Below, piece after piece: positions 43,635 to 54,352 of a stretch of 64,000 bases of DNA (positions within the stretch are counted from its first letter, which is position 1; every line of letters begins with the position of its first letter). The translations under genes and the position numbers were made by a program. The notes beneath the pieces are model-generated. The model made no database searches, had not been told where the DNA came from, and saw nothing but the letters and a program-made list of their open reading frames with translations. This stretch comes from Macrolepiota albuminosa (taxonomy: Eukaryota > Basidiomycota > Agaricomycetes > Agaricales > Agaricaceae), in NCBI GenBank assembly GCA_027475525.1, contig JAMWFC010000073.1, positions 1-64,000 of the forward strand, written 5' to 3'.

Positions 43635-45757
43635 ATGTCTAATGATGAACTTCACCAATGGGTTATTGACACCAATGTTCTAGTATTATACCTTGCTCAC
43701 AGAGGAGACTTTGGTAAACTCAAAGGATAGCTGAAGAACCTGGTAAGATGCAAGCATTCCTTCCTAATAGACATGCATTAACAATCATCCTGTAGACTGA
43801 TATGTGGCTGATGATTAGCCAGATCAAGGATTACAAGGGACTCCTCCTTGATGCCAGAAGAAGTTTCATCAACAAAGTCATTCTGATACTCAAAAGCAAG
43901 CTTTCTGATGAGGATATGACCAGGCAATTGAAGGACAGTGCAAATAAATGGGCCCAAAGAAGCAAAAGAGGGGAAGAACAAATTGAGGGCAAAGAACAAC
44001 CTGATCTGTCAACTGCAGCCAGTCTGTTGACAGTACCAGCACAAAAAGAGTAGATAGGTTATAGGCTGGCAGCAGAAGATTTGTCTAAGTCCTCTAGTGG
44101 CAGGAGATTCATCTAGTCTATCACCAAACCCCAAGAAGTGAAAGTGGGTGATCTACATTGGTCAATGTCCTCCCAGTACCAATCATAAACAGGAGAAGCA
44201 GGAAGACAAGGATGAGGACAAGAATAAAGAGGAAGAGAAAGAACAAGAGGGCAGAATACTAAAGAGGAAAATTACTGGAGGGATGTTGTTGAGCAGGTAT
44301 CTAAGGACAGCACCTCATCGCAAGAGTTAGCATATCAACCCCCTTTGCTAATATAGTGCAAGTAAGTGACTACAATATGTCAGAATAAAGGGCAGCACCA
44401 CATGCAATCTCTGCTGGCTTATTCGCAAACAAACATGCAGCCTGATGATTGTTAAAAAAACCACCAAGCCTGGCAACAAGGGAAAGAGAAAAAAACCACT
44501 GACAAAGAAGTCAGTGTTGATTATTAAGAGTGATGACAGTATGAAAGTCTTTTCCTGCTCAAATAGCTAACCAATAGTTAGCAGATGAACCAGCCAGTCT
44601 AATCACAAGACCATCAAAACTGTCGGCCTCCAACTATCTAACGAATCCTCTTCTGATCAAGGAAAAGAGCAAGGAGCAGGCAATGGAGTCTAGTCACAGT
44701 GAAGACATTGTGGCTGGTATAACAGCAGGAGTGGAGAGCTGTTTGGACAGGATGGAGAATAGGTTCTAGAAGGCATTGCAGAATGTTGGGGCACAGGTGT
44801 AGGATGGATTTATCATGGCTGAAGAGAGCTGGTTACCACATATTGAGGACTCCTTCCATTGCTATCAGACTCAAGTTGACACACTTGGCGGCCACATAAA
44901 TAACCTGCAAAACAATGTTTCTCTTATGGATAAAACATCTGCAGACCATGACAAACAGATCTGTCAGATGGAGGAGAAAATCTGCAATATTTGGGGTGTG
45001 GTCGACACTTTGCAGAGTAAACTTCACATCTCCACCTGTCTCTCCAGTCTATCAGCTCAGAATGATGTGGCAGTGCATCCAACAGGGCACAGTGGACTTG
45101 GACCCATTGCTGAAGAGGAAGAACCTACTGCTGATCAATTCTCTGCCACTTTTAATGTATCTGTTCCTACTGGTGATGTCAGGAGACTCCTCATTTCTTC
45201 CTTCTTTCACTCCTTATTCCTTCACTCTCCTTTCATTCATTTCCTTATTTCTTCTACTATTCTTTCATTTTGCTGTTTCTATTCTCTCAACACTATTTGT
45301 TAATACTATTCTCAGTCTTTGAGGTGCTCTGGTTTTTGAACTATCATTCAGACAAGTGCGGGTCCTTCAGCACTGCTTCCAGACTGCTTATATAAGCCAG
45401 AGTTTGCCAGAGTTTGCCCCTTATTTGTGCAATTGTTTGTGTAGGCAATTTTTGAGTTTTTAAGGTTTTGTTGTACTGTACAGTTGTTTCCCATGCTTCA
45501 GAGGCCCCAGAAGCATCCAATCTGACATAGAGAATCCCTAGACTTGTCCTCTTTGGATCTTTCTCTGCCAGGTGAGTAGTTATTATGATATTGTCAGTAC
45601 ATACTCTAATACACTTTGGATCTTCCTTTGCTAGCTGTATGACTGAGCCACAGCCTCTAGAGGTTGCCCTTACAGGTGAAACCTCTGCCCTTGCCACTAA
45701 CCAATCCTATCTCACTGCTAACTTATCTGCTCTCACCATTGCTCTGTTCCTGCTTTA
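43635..45757 (+). pseudogene. Broken gene of unknown function with coiled coil, split by a solo LTR
   Basis: ATG 43635 opens MSNDELHQWVIDTNVLVLYL; one TAG (43728-43730) breaks exon 1. A 53-base intron is predicted at 43743-43795 (GTAAGA, CTAAT, TGTAG), after which the frame continues TDMWLMISQIKDYKGLLLDA to PAQKE and a stop at 44051. Further downstream are a KEDKDEDKNKEEEKEQE-type acidic/basic stretch (44148-44330) and a second long frame (44815-45176) with a clear coiled coil (HYQTQVDTLGGHINNLQNN-like heptads). The solo LTR at 45177-45674 interrupts it; after the LTR the frame continues about 27 codons (ETSALATNQSYLTANLSAL) to TAA. Not recognised. It could be a retroelement Gag-like protein or a host gene relic. 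Confidence 0.45.
45177..45674 (+). repeat. Solo LTR, family A, with perfect 5-bp target duplication
   Basis: TGTCAGGAGACTCC to TTGCCCTTACA, 498 bases, flanked by GGTGA at 45172-45176 and 45675-45679. TATATAAG box at about 45388, self-primer site and intron-like segment retained. It splits a coiled-coil reading frame. Confidence 0.9.
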
Positions 45758-45947
45758 ACAAATATACACACAAATATCTTCTGCATGAACATCTCCATCA
45801 TCTCTCAACCATCTTTTATCTCTTCGCCAGTTCCTACTGAGGACCCTCTCCCTGGCACAAGGAGATGGGCTCGCAGCAACTTTCAAAGTAGCTGGCCACT
45901 GATGCAATGGACCCAATCATCTAATCAGTTTACTAAGAGATGCAAGG

Positions 45948-46445
45948 TATCAGAGGACTCCTCATTTCTTCCTTTTCTCACTATTTATCTCTTTACTCTC
46001 CCTTCATTCATTCTCTTATTTCTTCTGATATTATTTTATTTTACTGTTTCTATTCTTTCAACACTATCTGTTGGTACTACTCTCAGTCTTTGAGGTGCTT
46101 TGGTTCTTTAGCTACTATTCAGACAAGTGTGGGCCCCTCAGCACTGCTTCTAGACCACTTATATAAGCTACAGTTTGCCAGAGTTTGCCTTTTATTTGTG
46201 CAATTGTTTGTATAGGCAATTTTCAAGTTTTTAAGATTTTGTTGTACTGTACAGTTGTTTTCCATGCTTCAGAGGCCCCAGAAGTGTCCAACCTGGCATA
46301 GGAAATCCCTAGACTTGTTCTCTTTGGATCTTTCTCTGCCAAGTAAGTAGCTATCATGATATTGTCAGTATATATTCTAATATACTTTGGATCTCCCTCT
46401 GCTAGCTGTGTGACTGAGCCACAGCCTCTAGATGTTGCCCTTACA
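45948..46445 (+). repeat. Solo LTR, family A, with perfect 5-bp target duplication
   Basis: Starts TATCAGAGGACTCC (TG changed to TA) and ends TTGCCCTTACA, 498 bases. Flanks CAAGG at 45943-45947 and 46446-46450 are identical. Only about 270 bases separate it from the previous solo LTR, a separate insertion. Confidence 0.9.
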
Positions 46446-46589
46446 CAAGGCAACAGAAGACAAGTGAAGATGAATGGTTTATTATTGCCCAATATTTTTT
46501 TGTTATGATAGACATTGCTATATTTTTGTAATACTATAGTTTACAAAAATGTAATGTAACTTTCCCCCCTTTCCCACATCAATGATGGT

Positions 46590-48955
46590 GGACTAGTTGA
46601 ATGACCTTAGTGTGGCTGCTACTCCTTTTTGCTGATGTAGACATATTAATGTATTGAGCTGCATCCTCCTGTAACATTTGTGCTTGAGACTTGTAGAGTT
46701 GCTTGGAATTTGTTGATATTTGGTTAGGCAATGCATTGCACTTCTTTTGGTTTTGTAATGCCAGCCTTCCCTCACCTTTGTCACAACCTCTCCCCTCCGG
46801 GACCACCCCAGGACATCCCCAGAACCCTATCCGGGATCCTCTCTCTGACCCCATAAACACGCCCTGCATTCATGACTACCGACACCACCATCACACACAT
46901 TAAAGACCGCCATCACCCAGCACCTCTGGCAACCCCGCATCACAGATCCCAGGATCAACCATTATCAAACCACAATCAACGATCAGATCACGCTACTTGC
47001 TTTTGGCCATCACATATCATGCATCACAACTCCCTCCGTGCTAATTGATTGTGCATCCCACATGCGTGATCCTGGTATACAGTCCCTCTCCTGCTACTCA
47101 ATGCCTCACAGAACTTATCCCAGACACCCCAGAAACCAGAGACCCAGACTTGGCCCAGTAGTACTTATAGTGTAGTTCTCCGTTGTATTTGCTAGTCTTG
47201 ATATTATATTTGATTGCTTGTGTGCCCTTTGATTGAATGGTACGCACTGACTGGTATGCTTGACTGGCACGCTTTGACTGGCACGCTCAACTTGTTCATG
47301 TGCTCCTAAGATTGGTATGTACTTTACGACTTAAACTTTACTAATTGGGTCTTGTCCTAGAACCTCCAGTTCCTGACTCGACTCTATCCCCCCTTAATTC
47401 CTTCGACTCCACTCAATCTCCAGACTAAGTCCCTTATTCTGAGAATCCCCTTATTCATGTCTTGAACCCTGGAGCTCAGTCCGGAGTTTCAGACACTCAA
47501 GTGTCTGTAGATCAAGTCCGCCTTGTAAGGACATTGCTTTCCCAGAAAGCCCCTGACTCAGCAGAATCTGACAGCCTTCAAATTGGCCATCGCTGTTATA
47601 AGTGTCCTCATCTTGAAGAATATTGAGCATTCTTCTTGACACTTTATATCTAGAGAAACTATCACTAGGGCCAATAATTGGAGGGTCTGGATAGCTCCAT
47701 CCTCTTTGTTGTAAGAGGTGGATGGTAGTGGCATCTACCACTGCTGCATCATCACTACATTCATTGTAAGCAGAATTGTTGTGAGCAGAAGCTGATACAT
47801 TTGGTCAGGATTTGTTATGAACCATGGATCTGTTGTGGTGCTGAGGCTGTGGAGTGTGCGGTGAGCACAAGACAGGGAGTTCCTCTTATAAGTCAGGCAG
47901 TGGTATATGTGGTATGCTAAGTGACAGAGGAAGTGTAGGCCTTGATTGCCTCTCCAAGTTGGCTGCACATTTGGTGACTAAAGCAGATCTGCCATCAGCA
48001 GCTCCATCATTAGCAATGTTTCTACTGTTGCCATTGACTACTGCTGATAATGTTGGCCTCTGTTTCCAATTTTTCCCTCTATTTTTGCATGTAGTCTTAT
48101 GTGCTGCTGCTGCTGCTGCTGCATTTTTTTCATGATCAGCTCAGATGCCATACTCAGCAGCTACTGGCTGCTTGTAATGGTTGAGATAAACTGTCCAACA
48201 GAAGGTGTCACCAAATCCATGCTGTTCTTGATGGTCTCTCCAAAAGTTCAGCAAATGCAATAGCTCTGGCCAACTAAGATTATAGGGATATTGGAATATC
48301 AGAGCCTCTGGAAGATATCTTGAATATATGACATATTGTCATAATTATAATTGGTGTCAAAATTACAATTTTTCATAAACCACTTTTCTTCTGTGGTGTG
48401 AGTTGATGCATAACATTTTTGACAGCCACATTATATTGTGCAAATGCCTCCAATCCTAAGGCATTGTAATCCTTACCCCTCAACAAGTTCTGGATCTCCT
48501 TGTTTATCTCCTTTGCATTGTCTGCTGGACAACATCTCATAGTAAAGTTTTTAGAAGCACCATTAGATCTTTATGCTAGTAATAAGGGTGCCAGCAATTC
48601 TTGATATACTAGACAACATTCTATTCAAGCAAATGATGCCAAGTTCTTTGTCATGAGTTGCTGTACCTACTTTGATTCTCTCTGCCCACTCTTCTTCTGT
48701 CTTTGGCTCTGTCCTCTTAGTTTTATCCTTCAAAATAGCAGTCCAAGCTTGAGGAGTAGTTGAGGAGCGGTAGAGTTCTTTGTATAGTTCAAAGATAGAT
48801 CTTTCTTTTGCTGTAAATATCAGTTCTATTTGTCTTTTCTTTGATGAAAATATTAGTTTAGACAGTTGCAGGAGGGCAGATATATTTACTTGCTTGTATG
48901 GGCCGTTGCTAGCATGGTGTGTCCAAGAAGATCTACTTTGTCGCAAACTTGACAA
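46590..48955 (-). pseudogene. Broken gene of unknown function, split by family B solo LTR
   Basis: Minus-strand open segments form a plausible single protein: 48955-48563 (KLIFSSKKRQIELIFTAKER, WTAILKDKTKRTEPKTEEEW, rich in Lys/Glu), then worn sequence with a GLEAFAQYNV segment, 47968-47735, and 47741-47574 (RGWSYPDPPIIGPSDSFSRY...). Omitting the LTR 46779-47573, the frame runs on at 46778 with LALQNQKKCNALPNQISTNS and ends LVHHH* near 46590. Stops and frameshifts are numerous. A CTG/CAG tract lies at 48103-48122. I do not recognise the family. Confidence 0.45.
46779..47573 (+). repeat. Solo LTR, family B (copy B3)
   Basis: TGTCACAACCTCTCC to GAATCTGACA, 795 bases, with the TACTTATAG box and AGTCTTGATATTA (47194-47206). 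Flanks are ACCTT (46774-46778) and GCCTT (47574-47578), a target duplication with one transition. No internal sequence adjoins. Confidence 0.8.
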
Positions 48956-48959
48956 ATTG

Positions 48960-49131
48960 TTAATACATTTTTTTTAATATTCTTATTTTTGGTGTGTTTT
49001 TTTTTTTTTTTTTTGTTTTAAAAGTTATTTATAATTATTTATTTTATTTTTTTCTTACTTTTTACGCTTTTACTAATCTCTTGTACATCGACATATAATA
49101 CAGTATATTAAATTATGATAAATTATGCAAG
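48960..49131. other. T-rich low-complexity sequence
   Basis: Runs of T (about 20 at 48993-49013) and TATTTATTTTATT repeats; nothing else visible. Confidence 0.7.
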
Positions 49132-50560
49132 TTACCTGGACAATATATAAGGCTTGATAAACGGTACATATGAAGCTGACTTACATACACGATACGACCA
49201 GACTAGATATGTCACTCTTGTGCGAGGTCTGTAATGTGCCCACACTAATATAATCAGTCTATAAATGAATACAATATTAGACGTAAGACTCACAATCTCT
49301 CTTGACGTGTCGTTGAACATATAATGTTGAGTCAATTGAATAGGAACAATGTGATTGACTGTAATACAACGAGCCGTCCAGCTGTATGAAGCACCCAAAA
49401 CCAAATAAGTAAATGCTTCGTCTAATTGCTGCTCGTCGTCACCTGGATGTACATGAAAAGCGGCAACTAATCGTTTATTCTGATCGAATCTCTTTATCAT
49501 GAGATGTCTAGTGTTCCGGTCTCTATGAGTATAAGAACTGGTATAAATATAAAAGTTCGTCGTCATAAAATTGCCTTTACATGCTAAAGCATACATGAAA
49601 ACTCACCAGAACACTAGATCAACTACGCTAGCACATGTCAGGATGTCAAAGTACTGCTCGGTAACTGTAGCCAATCCAATATTCACCGTTTCCCTCATCT
49701 GACTGCCATGCAACGATATGGCGGACGTGCGTGGGCGCCAGCACCAAATACTATCGAATGGTAGTGCAGTCATTGGATTATGTGTTTAGAATAATAAGTG
49801 CACACATATGCAGAGGAATAATGACAGGAAATATCTACATAGTGCAGATGTCGTGTGAGCAAGAGATTTACCATTAAAGACGTACTTTATTGATAACTCA
49901 ATAACTTGGCTGTCTTATCATATAGTATATTGTAGTTTGTCGCATTGTTGTTTGAGTAACACAAGGCATTTTTCATAGAGGCTCACGCAAAATAATTTCG
50001 TTTCAACCAGCATAAATCCAAAAGTCAGACAGATTGAATATCTTCTTGCACTGTATTGATTCAGGGGGGGAGGGGGGGGGTTATTTTATTTTTATTATTA
50101 TATTTTTTTTTCTTTTACCCACTATATTATTCTGATCCAGATGGAACAATAAGTAACAAGTGGATCTACAGAAATGGTGTTTGCCTCTGGCAGCTGTCCA
50201 TTGAGAAAGTATATGATGTCATAGGATGATTGATTTAGGGGGGGAGGGGGGGTTATTTTATTTTTATTATTATAATTTTTTTTTTCTTTTACCTACTATA
50301 TTATTCCGATCCAGATGGAACAATAAGTAACAAGTGGATCTACAGAGATCGTGTTTGCCTCTGGCAGCTGTCCATTGAGAAAGTATATGACATCATAGGA
50401 TGTCAGCCAGTCCATTCAAGCAAGATAACACATTTTCCAGAACGTACAATAGCATCTCCTATTAGAAAGCTAGGTGCAAGACGTCCGGTATAAGAAACCC
50501 ACAGAAAGTAAACAGACAACAGGAGAAGCAACATATGAAAGGCATAGAAAAAATGGTAAA
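49132..50560 (-). CDS. Unrecognised intron-containing gene, copy 1 of a head-to-head pair (model incomplete)
   Basis: Best-supported part: an exon ending at 49607 encodes RTSAISLHGSQMRETVNIGL and FDILTCASVVDLVF; a 69-base intron follows (49606-49538 read leftwards, GTGAGT to ACCAG), then an exon from 49537 encodes CSYTHRDRNTRHLMIKRFDQ and NKRLVAAFHVHPGDDEQQLD. The plus-strand copy has the same splice phase and the same 69-base intron. Upstream, a hydrophobic start MLLLLLSVYFLWVSYTGRLA (from about 50535) may be a signal peptide or membrane segment, and a 39-codon exon-like frame (DVIYFLNGQLPEANTISVDP) occurs twice in tandem (50066-50405). Exon joins other than the intron above are uncertain. 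No known domain recognised. Confidence 0.5.
50066..50405 (-). repeat. Tandem duplication of an exon-like unit with G-rich run
   Basis: Two units of about 170 bases (50066-50235, 50236-50405) share GGGGGGGAGGGGGG, TTATTTTATTTTTATTATTA and, on the minus strand, a frame reading SYDVIYFLNGQLPEANTISV (second copy SYDIIYFLNG...). Differences between units within the frame are mostly silent or conservative. Confidence 0.7.
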
Positions 50561-50605
50561 AACATAAAGAGAGCAGAATAAAGTGATAGGATTATGTACA
50601 TTTAT

Positions 50606-51300
50606 TATGTGACAAACAACACAATATTCATACATAATGTCAAATATACATGCATCGCATAATGTATACTACATATTTGTACCATTGATAATCTGTTGTC
50701 TAGATCTTTAGGAGATGGCATACCACCAGATAAATCTATAGGTTTACCATGTACTTTCCTATCAATCAGCCAACCAAATGATGATGATAGACTCACATGT
50801 AATAAGTTGTCAGGTTATTTATTCGGTAAGCACGAGTTTGGACACATGATGTCCACTGTAGGTTCACATGACCAATTTTGCGACAGTCCATGTTACCTGT
50901 TTTTGTATATATTATGTAATTGTTCAGTGGGACGATCAGTTTAATTACAATTATTTATTTATTGTGTCATGATTTTTAATAATTATTGAATTATAAAAAG
51001 ACTAAATAATAAAATTGAATAACGAATTCATAAACGTGACTCTGTATTATGTAACTGTTTGGTTGAATAATTGTCCAGAGAGTACGTAACAAGCACACAT
51101 TTATACATTTACTTGTTGTCATGCCACTTTGTACAATGCTATCCAACAAGAAAAACCAGTTTCTACTTTTAAAAGCAGGAAAAACAAATTTTTATTCTTT
51201 TTTTTTTTTGTTCTTGTTTAAAAAAAAAAAAGATAAAAAGATACAAATTTACGGTAATTTGAAACGACTTGTTATATGTATATATTTGATGTTATGTATT
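50606..51300. other. Spacer between the head-to-head gene copies
   Basis: AT-rich. 50820-50945 shares GTTCAGTGGGACGATC and preceding sequence with 52130-52240, in the same orientation. T and A runs lie at 51199-51230. No gene is convincing, although an 82-codon open frame (50696-50944) exists. Confidence 0.4.
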
Positions 51301-51339
51301 ATTATTTTGTTTCTTATATATTAAACTACGTATGTAATC

Positions 51340-52260
51340 CTTCAACTCTTCTTTCTCTGAGGTGCTCTTCACCTTTCTATGCCTTTCAGTCTGTTGTTTC
51401 CTTTTGGTGGTTTCTTATATCTGCTATGATACATCTAGCTTTCTCTTGCAAAATGCTATTGCACGAACATCTATGGAAAATACGACACGTTACTCATACA
51501 CCAATGGGATGACCTACAATACACAAAAGTGATAAACAGACCAATATGTTGAGTTATCGTTAAAACATATAGTTAGTGTGAACTCACTCATTTACACGAC
51601 GAATGTACACTGTCGATGTGTCTTCTCAATATATCTTCATATATGTTTACATTTGTTGTTCCACTCACATAACATCATGTCCCGCACTTCCCATTGCTAA
51701 TATCCAGTGTTGGCACCCCCACACTTCCACTATATCATCGAGCGGCAGACGGATGAGGGAAATAGCGGATGTTGCTTTGTCTACAGTATCCAGTCGGGAC
51801 TTTGATGTATTGACATGGGTGAACGTTACTGATCTAGTGTTCTGGTGAGTTTTTATGAGCATTTTAGTGTGTATAGGCAGTTTTCTAATGTCGAATTTAT
51901 ATATTACTGACAGCTCTTATGCTCATAGAGACCATAACACGCGACATCTCACGTTGAAGGGATTCGACCAAGAATGTCGTCTTGTTGCGGCTTTTTACCT
52001 ATATCTGAGCGACGAAGAGCAACAATTAGATGAAGCATACACTTATTCGTATTCCGGTGAATCGTACAGCTGGATGTTTGGTTGGACGGCCTGTTCACTT
52101 ATTATTTATTAATTATTGGTCTGGGCACATGATACCATGTTGTGGTCCTTCCGCCATTCTACATATCCAATTCCACGTGGACATTCCACGTTACCTGAAT
52201 TTTACACGTAATCATATAATACATAAGTGTTCAGTGGGACGATCGATTCACTTATATTTA
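51340..52260 (+). CDS. Unrecognised intron-containing gene, copy 2 of a head-to-head pair (model incomplete)
   Basis: Homologue of the minus-strand gene. An exon ending at 51844 encodes CWHPHTSTISSSGRRMREIA and FDVLTWVNVTDLVF; the intron 51845-51913 (GTGAGT, CTAAT, CTGACAG; 69 bases) leads into CSYAHRDHNTRHLTLKGFDQ and ECRLVAAFYLYLSDEEQQLD, ending at a stop near 52112. Upstream, 51350-51500 aligns at DNA level with the hydrophobic start of copy 1 (SVVSFWWFLISAM). The proteins differ at roughly 40 percent of aligned positions, yet the frame, intron position, phase and length are kept, which points to past selection. No family recognised. Confidence 0.5.
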
Positions 52261-52359
52261 ATTATTTAATTATTTATTTTATTTATTTATTTTACTATTG
52301 TTTGCTGTTTATTAATTTATAAATTAATTAAATAATAAACCAATTTTAATATATGCAAA

Positions 52360-53115
52360 TACATATTATGTCAGCATTTGGATGCATGACCAACTAGCCT
52401 TTTACTGGTTAAACAACAATAAAATAAAATAAATAAATAAATAACTAAAATACTTAAGTAAACTGGTTGTTCCACTGAATGCTTATATAATATGCACCTT
52501 TGTTTGCTCGATAAGTATACTGAGGAGTGTCTTTACGGACTACTTAATTCTTAGATAGCTATAGTTAATGAAAATACAGCATAGATAAAAATAAACAAAT
52601 ATTTGTTATGGGTATGTTTAACATATTATGTCAGCATTTGGGTGTATGACTGCCAATGATTTTTTAATATCATATGACCTTGTGTTGTCCAAATTCATGT
52701 AAACTATCCTGATTTTGCAAGGGATCGTTTGAACAATATGACCTATAGCCTTAAATACACAGACTTGATTCAAACTAAACAACTCCCCATCAGTAATATA
52801 CAATCACGTAGTCCTTATTTAGCTGTCATCGATAAAAATAAATTATATTTTGGTTTAAATCAGATTAAATTGTATTCTCTATGGGCATGTTTAACATATA
52901 TTATGTCAGTGTTTGGGTGTATGACCGGTTTGAAGATCATATGACTTCATGTCATCCAAATTCACGTTAACTGTCCTGATTTTACAAGGGGGTTGTTTAA
53001 ATAATAGCACTTCTAGCATAGGTGGATGGCTTCATAGTAATATAGTAATATGACCTATATCTTTAAATACACAGACTTGATTCAAACTAAACAACTTCCC
53101 ATTGGTAATATATGA
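52360..53115. repeat. Diverged duplicated AT-rich repeats
   Basis: Two blocks (52611-52810 and 52884-53115) share TGTTTAACATA, TGTCAGCATTTGGGTGTATGAC, ATCCTGATTTTGCAAGG and ACACAGACTTGATTCAAAC; a third partial copy starts at 52367. They lie at the 3' side of the Helitron and may belong to its end region, but no CTRR-hairpin terminus was recognised. Confidence 0.5.
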
Positions 53116-53119
53116 TTAT

Positions 53120-54301
53120 GCCACTCTGACGTATAACACTATTGTTGCTTTACTACCTCTGCAGACTTGTATATCCAATGTATCCAGACTGCCTTCTTCA
53201 ACAATCAACCTTCTACCAGTAATTAAACTGTTATGGAACCACACCCTCAAGGACGAATCCACGTATCGACAAGTAAAATGATTGTTTGCAAAATATATAA
53301 TGCTTGTCTTCCAACCCATAAACTGGCACATTGACATATCTATTAATCACGATGTTGATCGATGCCACATCAAAAGACAGTATCAGTGCTGTGTATACTG
53401 TTCTCATTATTCTAACTAATTCAGACACACATGTTCTGCACTGAGATTTGGTAAGAAATTCCATGTTCCTTAAGAAATGTTGTATTGACAGTTGGGAATT
53501 ATCTAGTATGGCAATCTGACACGAATTTGACGTAACAGCTCTTCTGTTAACTGCATGACCACGTAGACAGTGCATGTATGATGTGTATACATTTTGCTTG
53601 TATGTAAGCAACTCTTCAATCACAGCATGAACACTCATTAGTTCACCATACAAAAAGTTTCTCAGATTGTGATTGTTCATACAATTTCTCAAATCCTTTC
53701 TTGCGTCCTCCAGCATGATTTTACTTTCATGTGTTGATAAGAAGTTGCTTTCCATGCTTTGCATAATTGATGTTCCAAATGATCAGAAAGTCATTGACCA
53801 TAGTGACATGTCATCTTGCCATATATTGTACAATATAGTTATCACCATGTCGTACATGCAACTGTTGGCATTCCACTTAGTTCCAACCAGTCCTCCACAT
53901 CTGTCCAAATTTAATTCCTGTTGACCGCTTATAAGATTTTTCAAAATTTTCAAGTTGGGTGAACCATCATCACGGTTCTGGTTTATTTTGCTGTGTATTG
54001 GTTGAGGATGCACTATGGGCTGAGTGCTCTTAGCTGGAATAAATCTGCTTTTAGGGGACTGCAGTAGCTTAAAAGGTCTATCTTCACTAGCAACCTGCCA
54101 TTTGATATCCAAGAATGATGCATCATCATAAGGGTCCTTGTCACTCCAACATAAGGCCGTATGAAGGTTAGGGGGCATGTAACCTTTTTGTTTGCATTGT
54201 CTAAATGAATAAATTAGATCAGATTGTCTAGGTGAATCGACAAAACTTTTAGGGAGCTGGTTCATATATCTGAGTTTGGTTATTTCATCAAGCAGTTCCA
54301 A
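53120..54301 (-). pseudogene. Helitron C-terminal region resembling a USP-type cysteine peptidase
   Basis: After MELLDEITKLRYMNQLPKSF (tail of helicase) comes GLVGTKWNANSCMYDMVITI, which resembles the cysteine box of ubiquitin-specific proteases (GLxNxxNSCYxx). About 190 residues later a CxxC pair (SQCRTC) and, in the next frame, NNHFTCRYVDSSLRVWFHNS (53280-53222), which resembles the histidine box, followed by CRGSKATIVLYVRV. One TGA (after WSMTF) and one frameshift near 53300 break the frame. Assignment as deubiquitinase-like is inference from motif spacing. Confidence 0.5.
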
Positions 54302-54352
54302 ATCACAAAATTCCCTGCACGCTTTGCCTTGTATTTTGTTTGCATCAAATCC

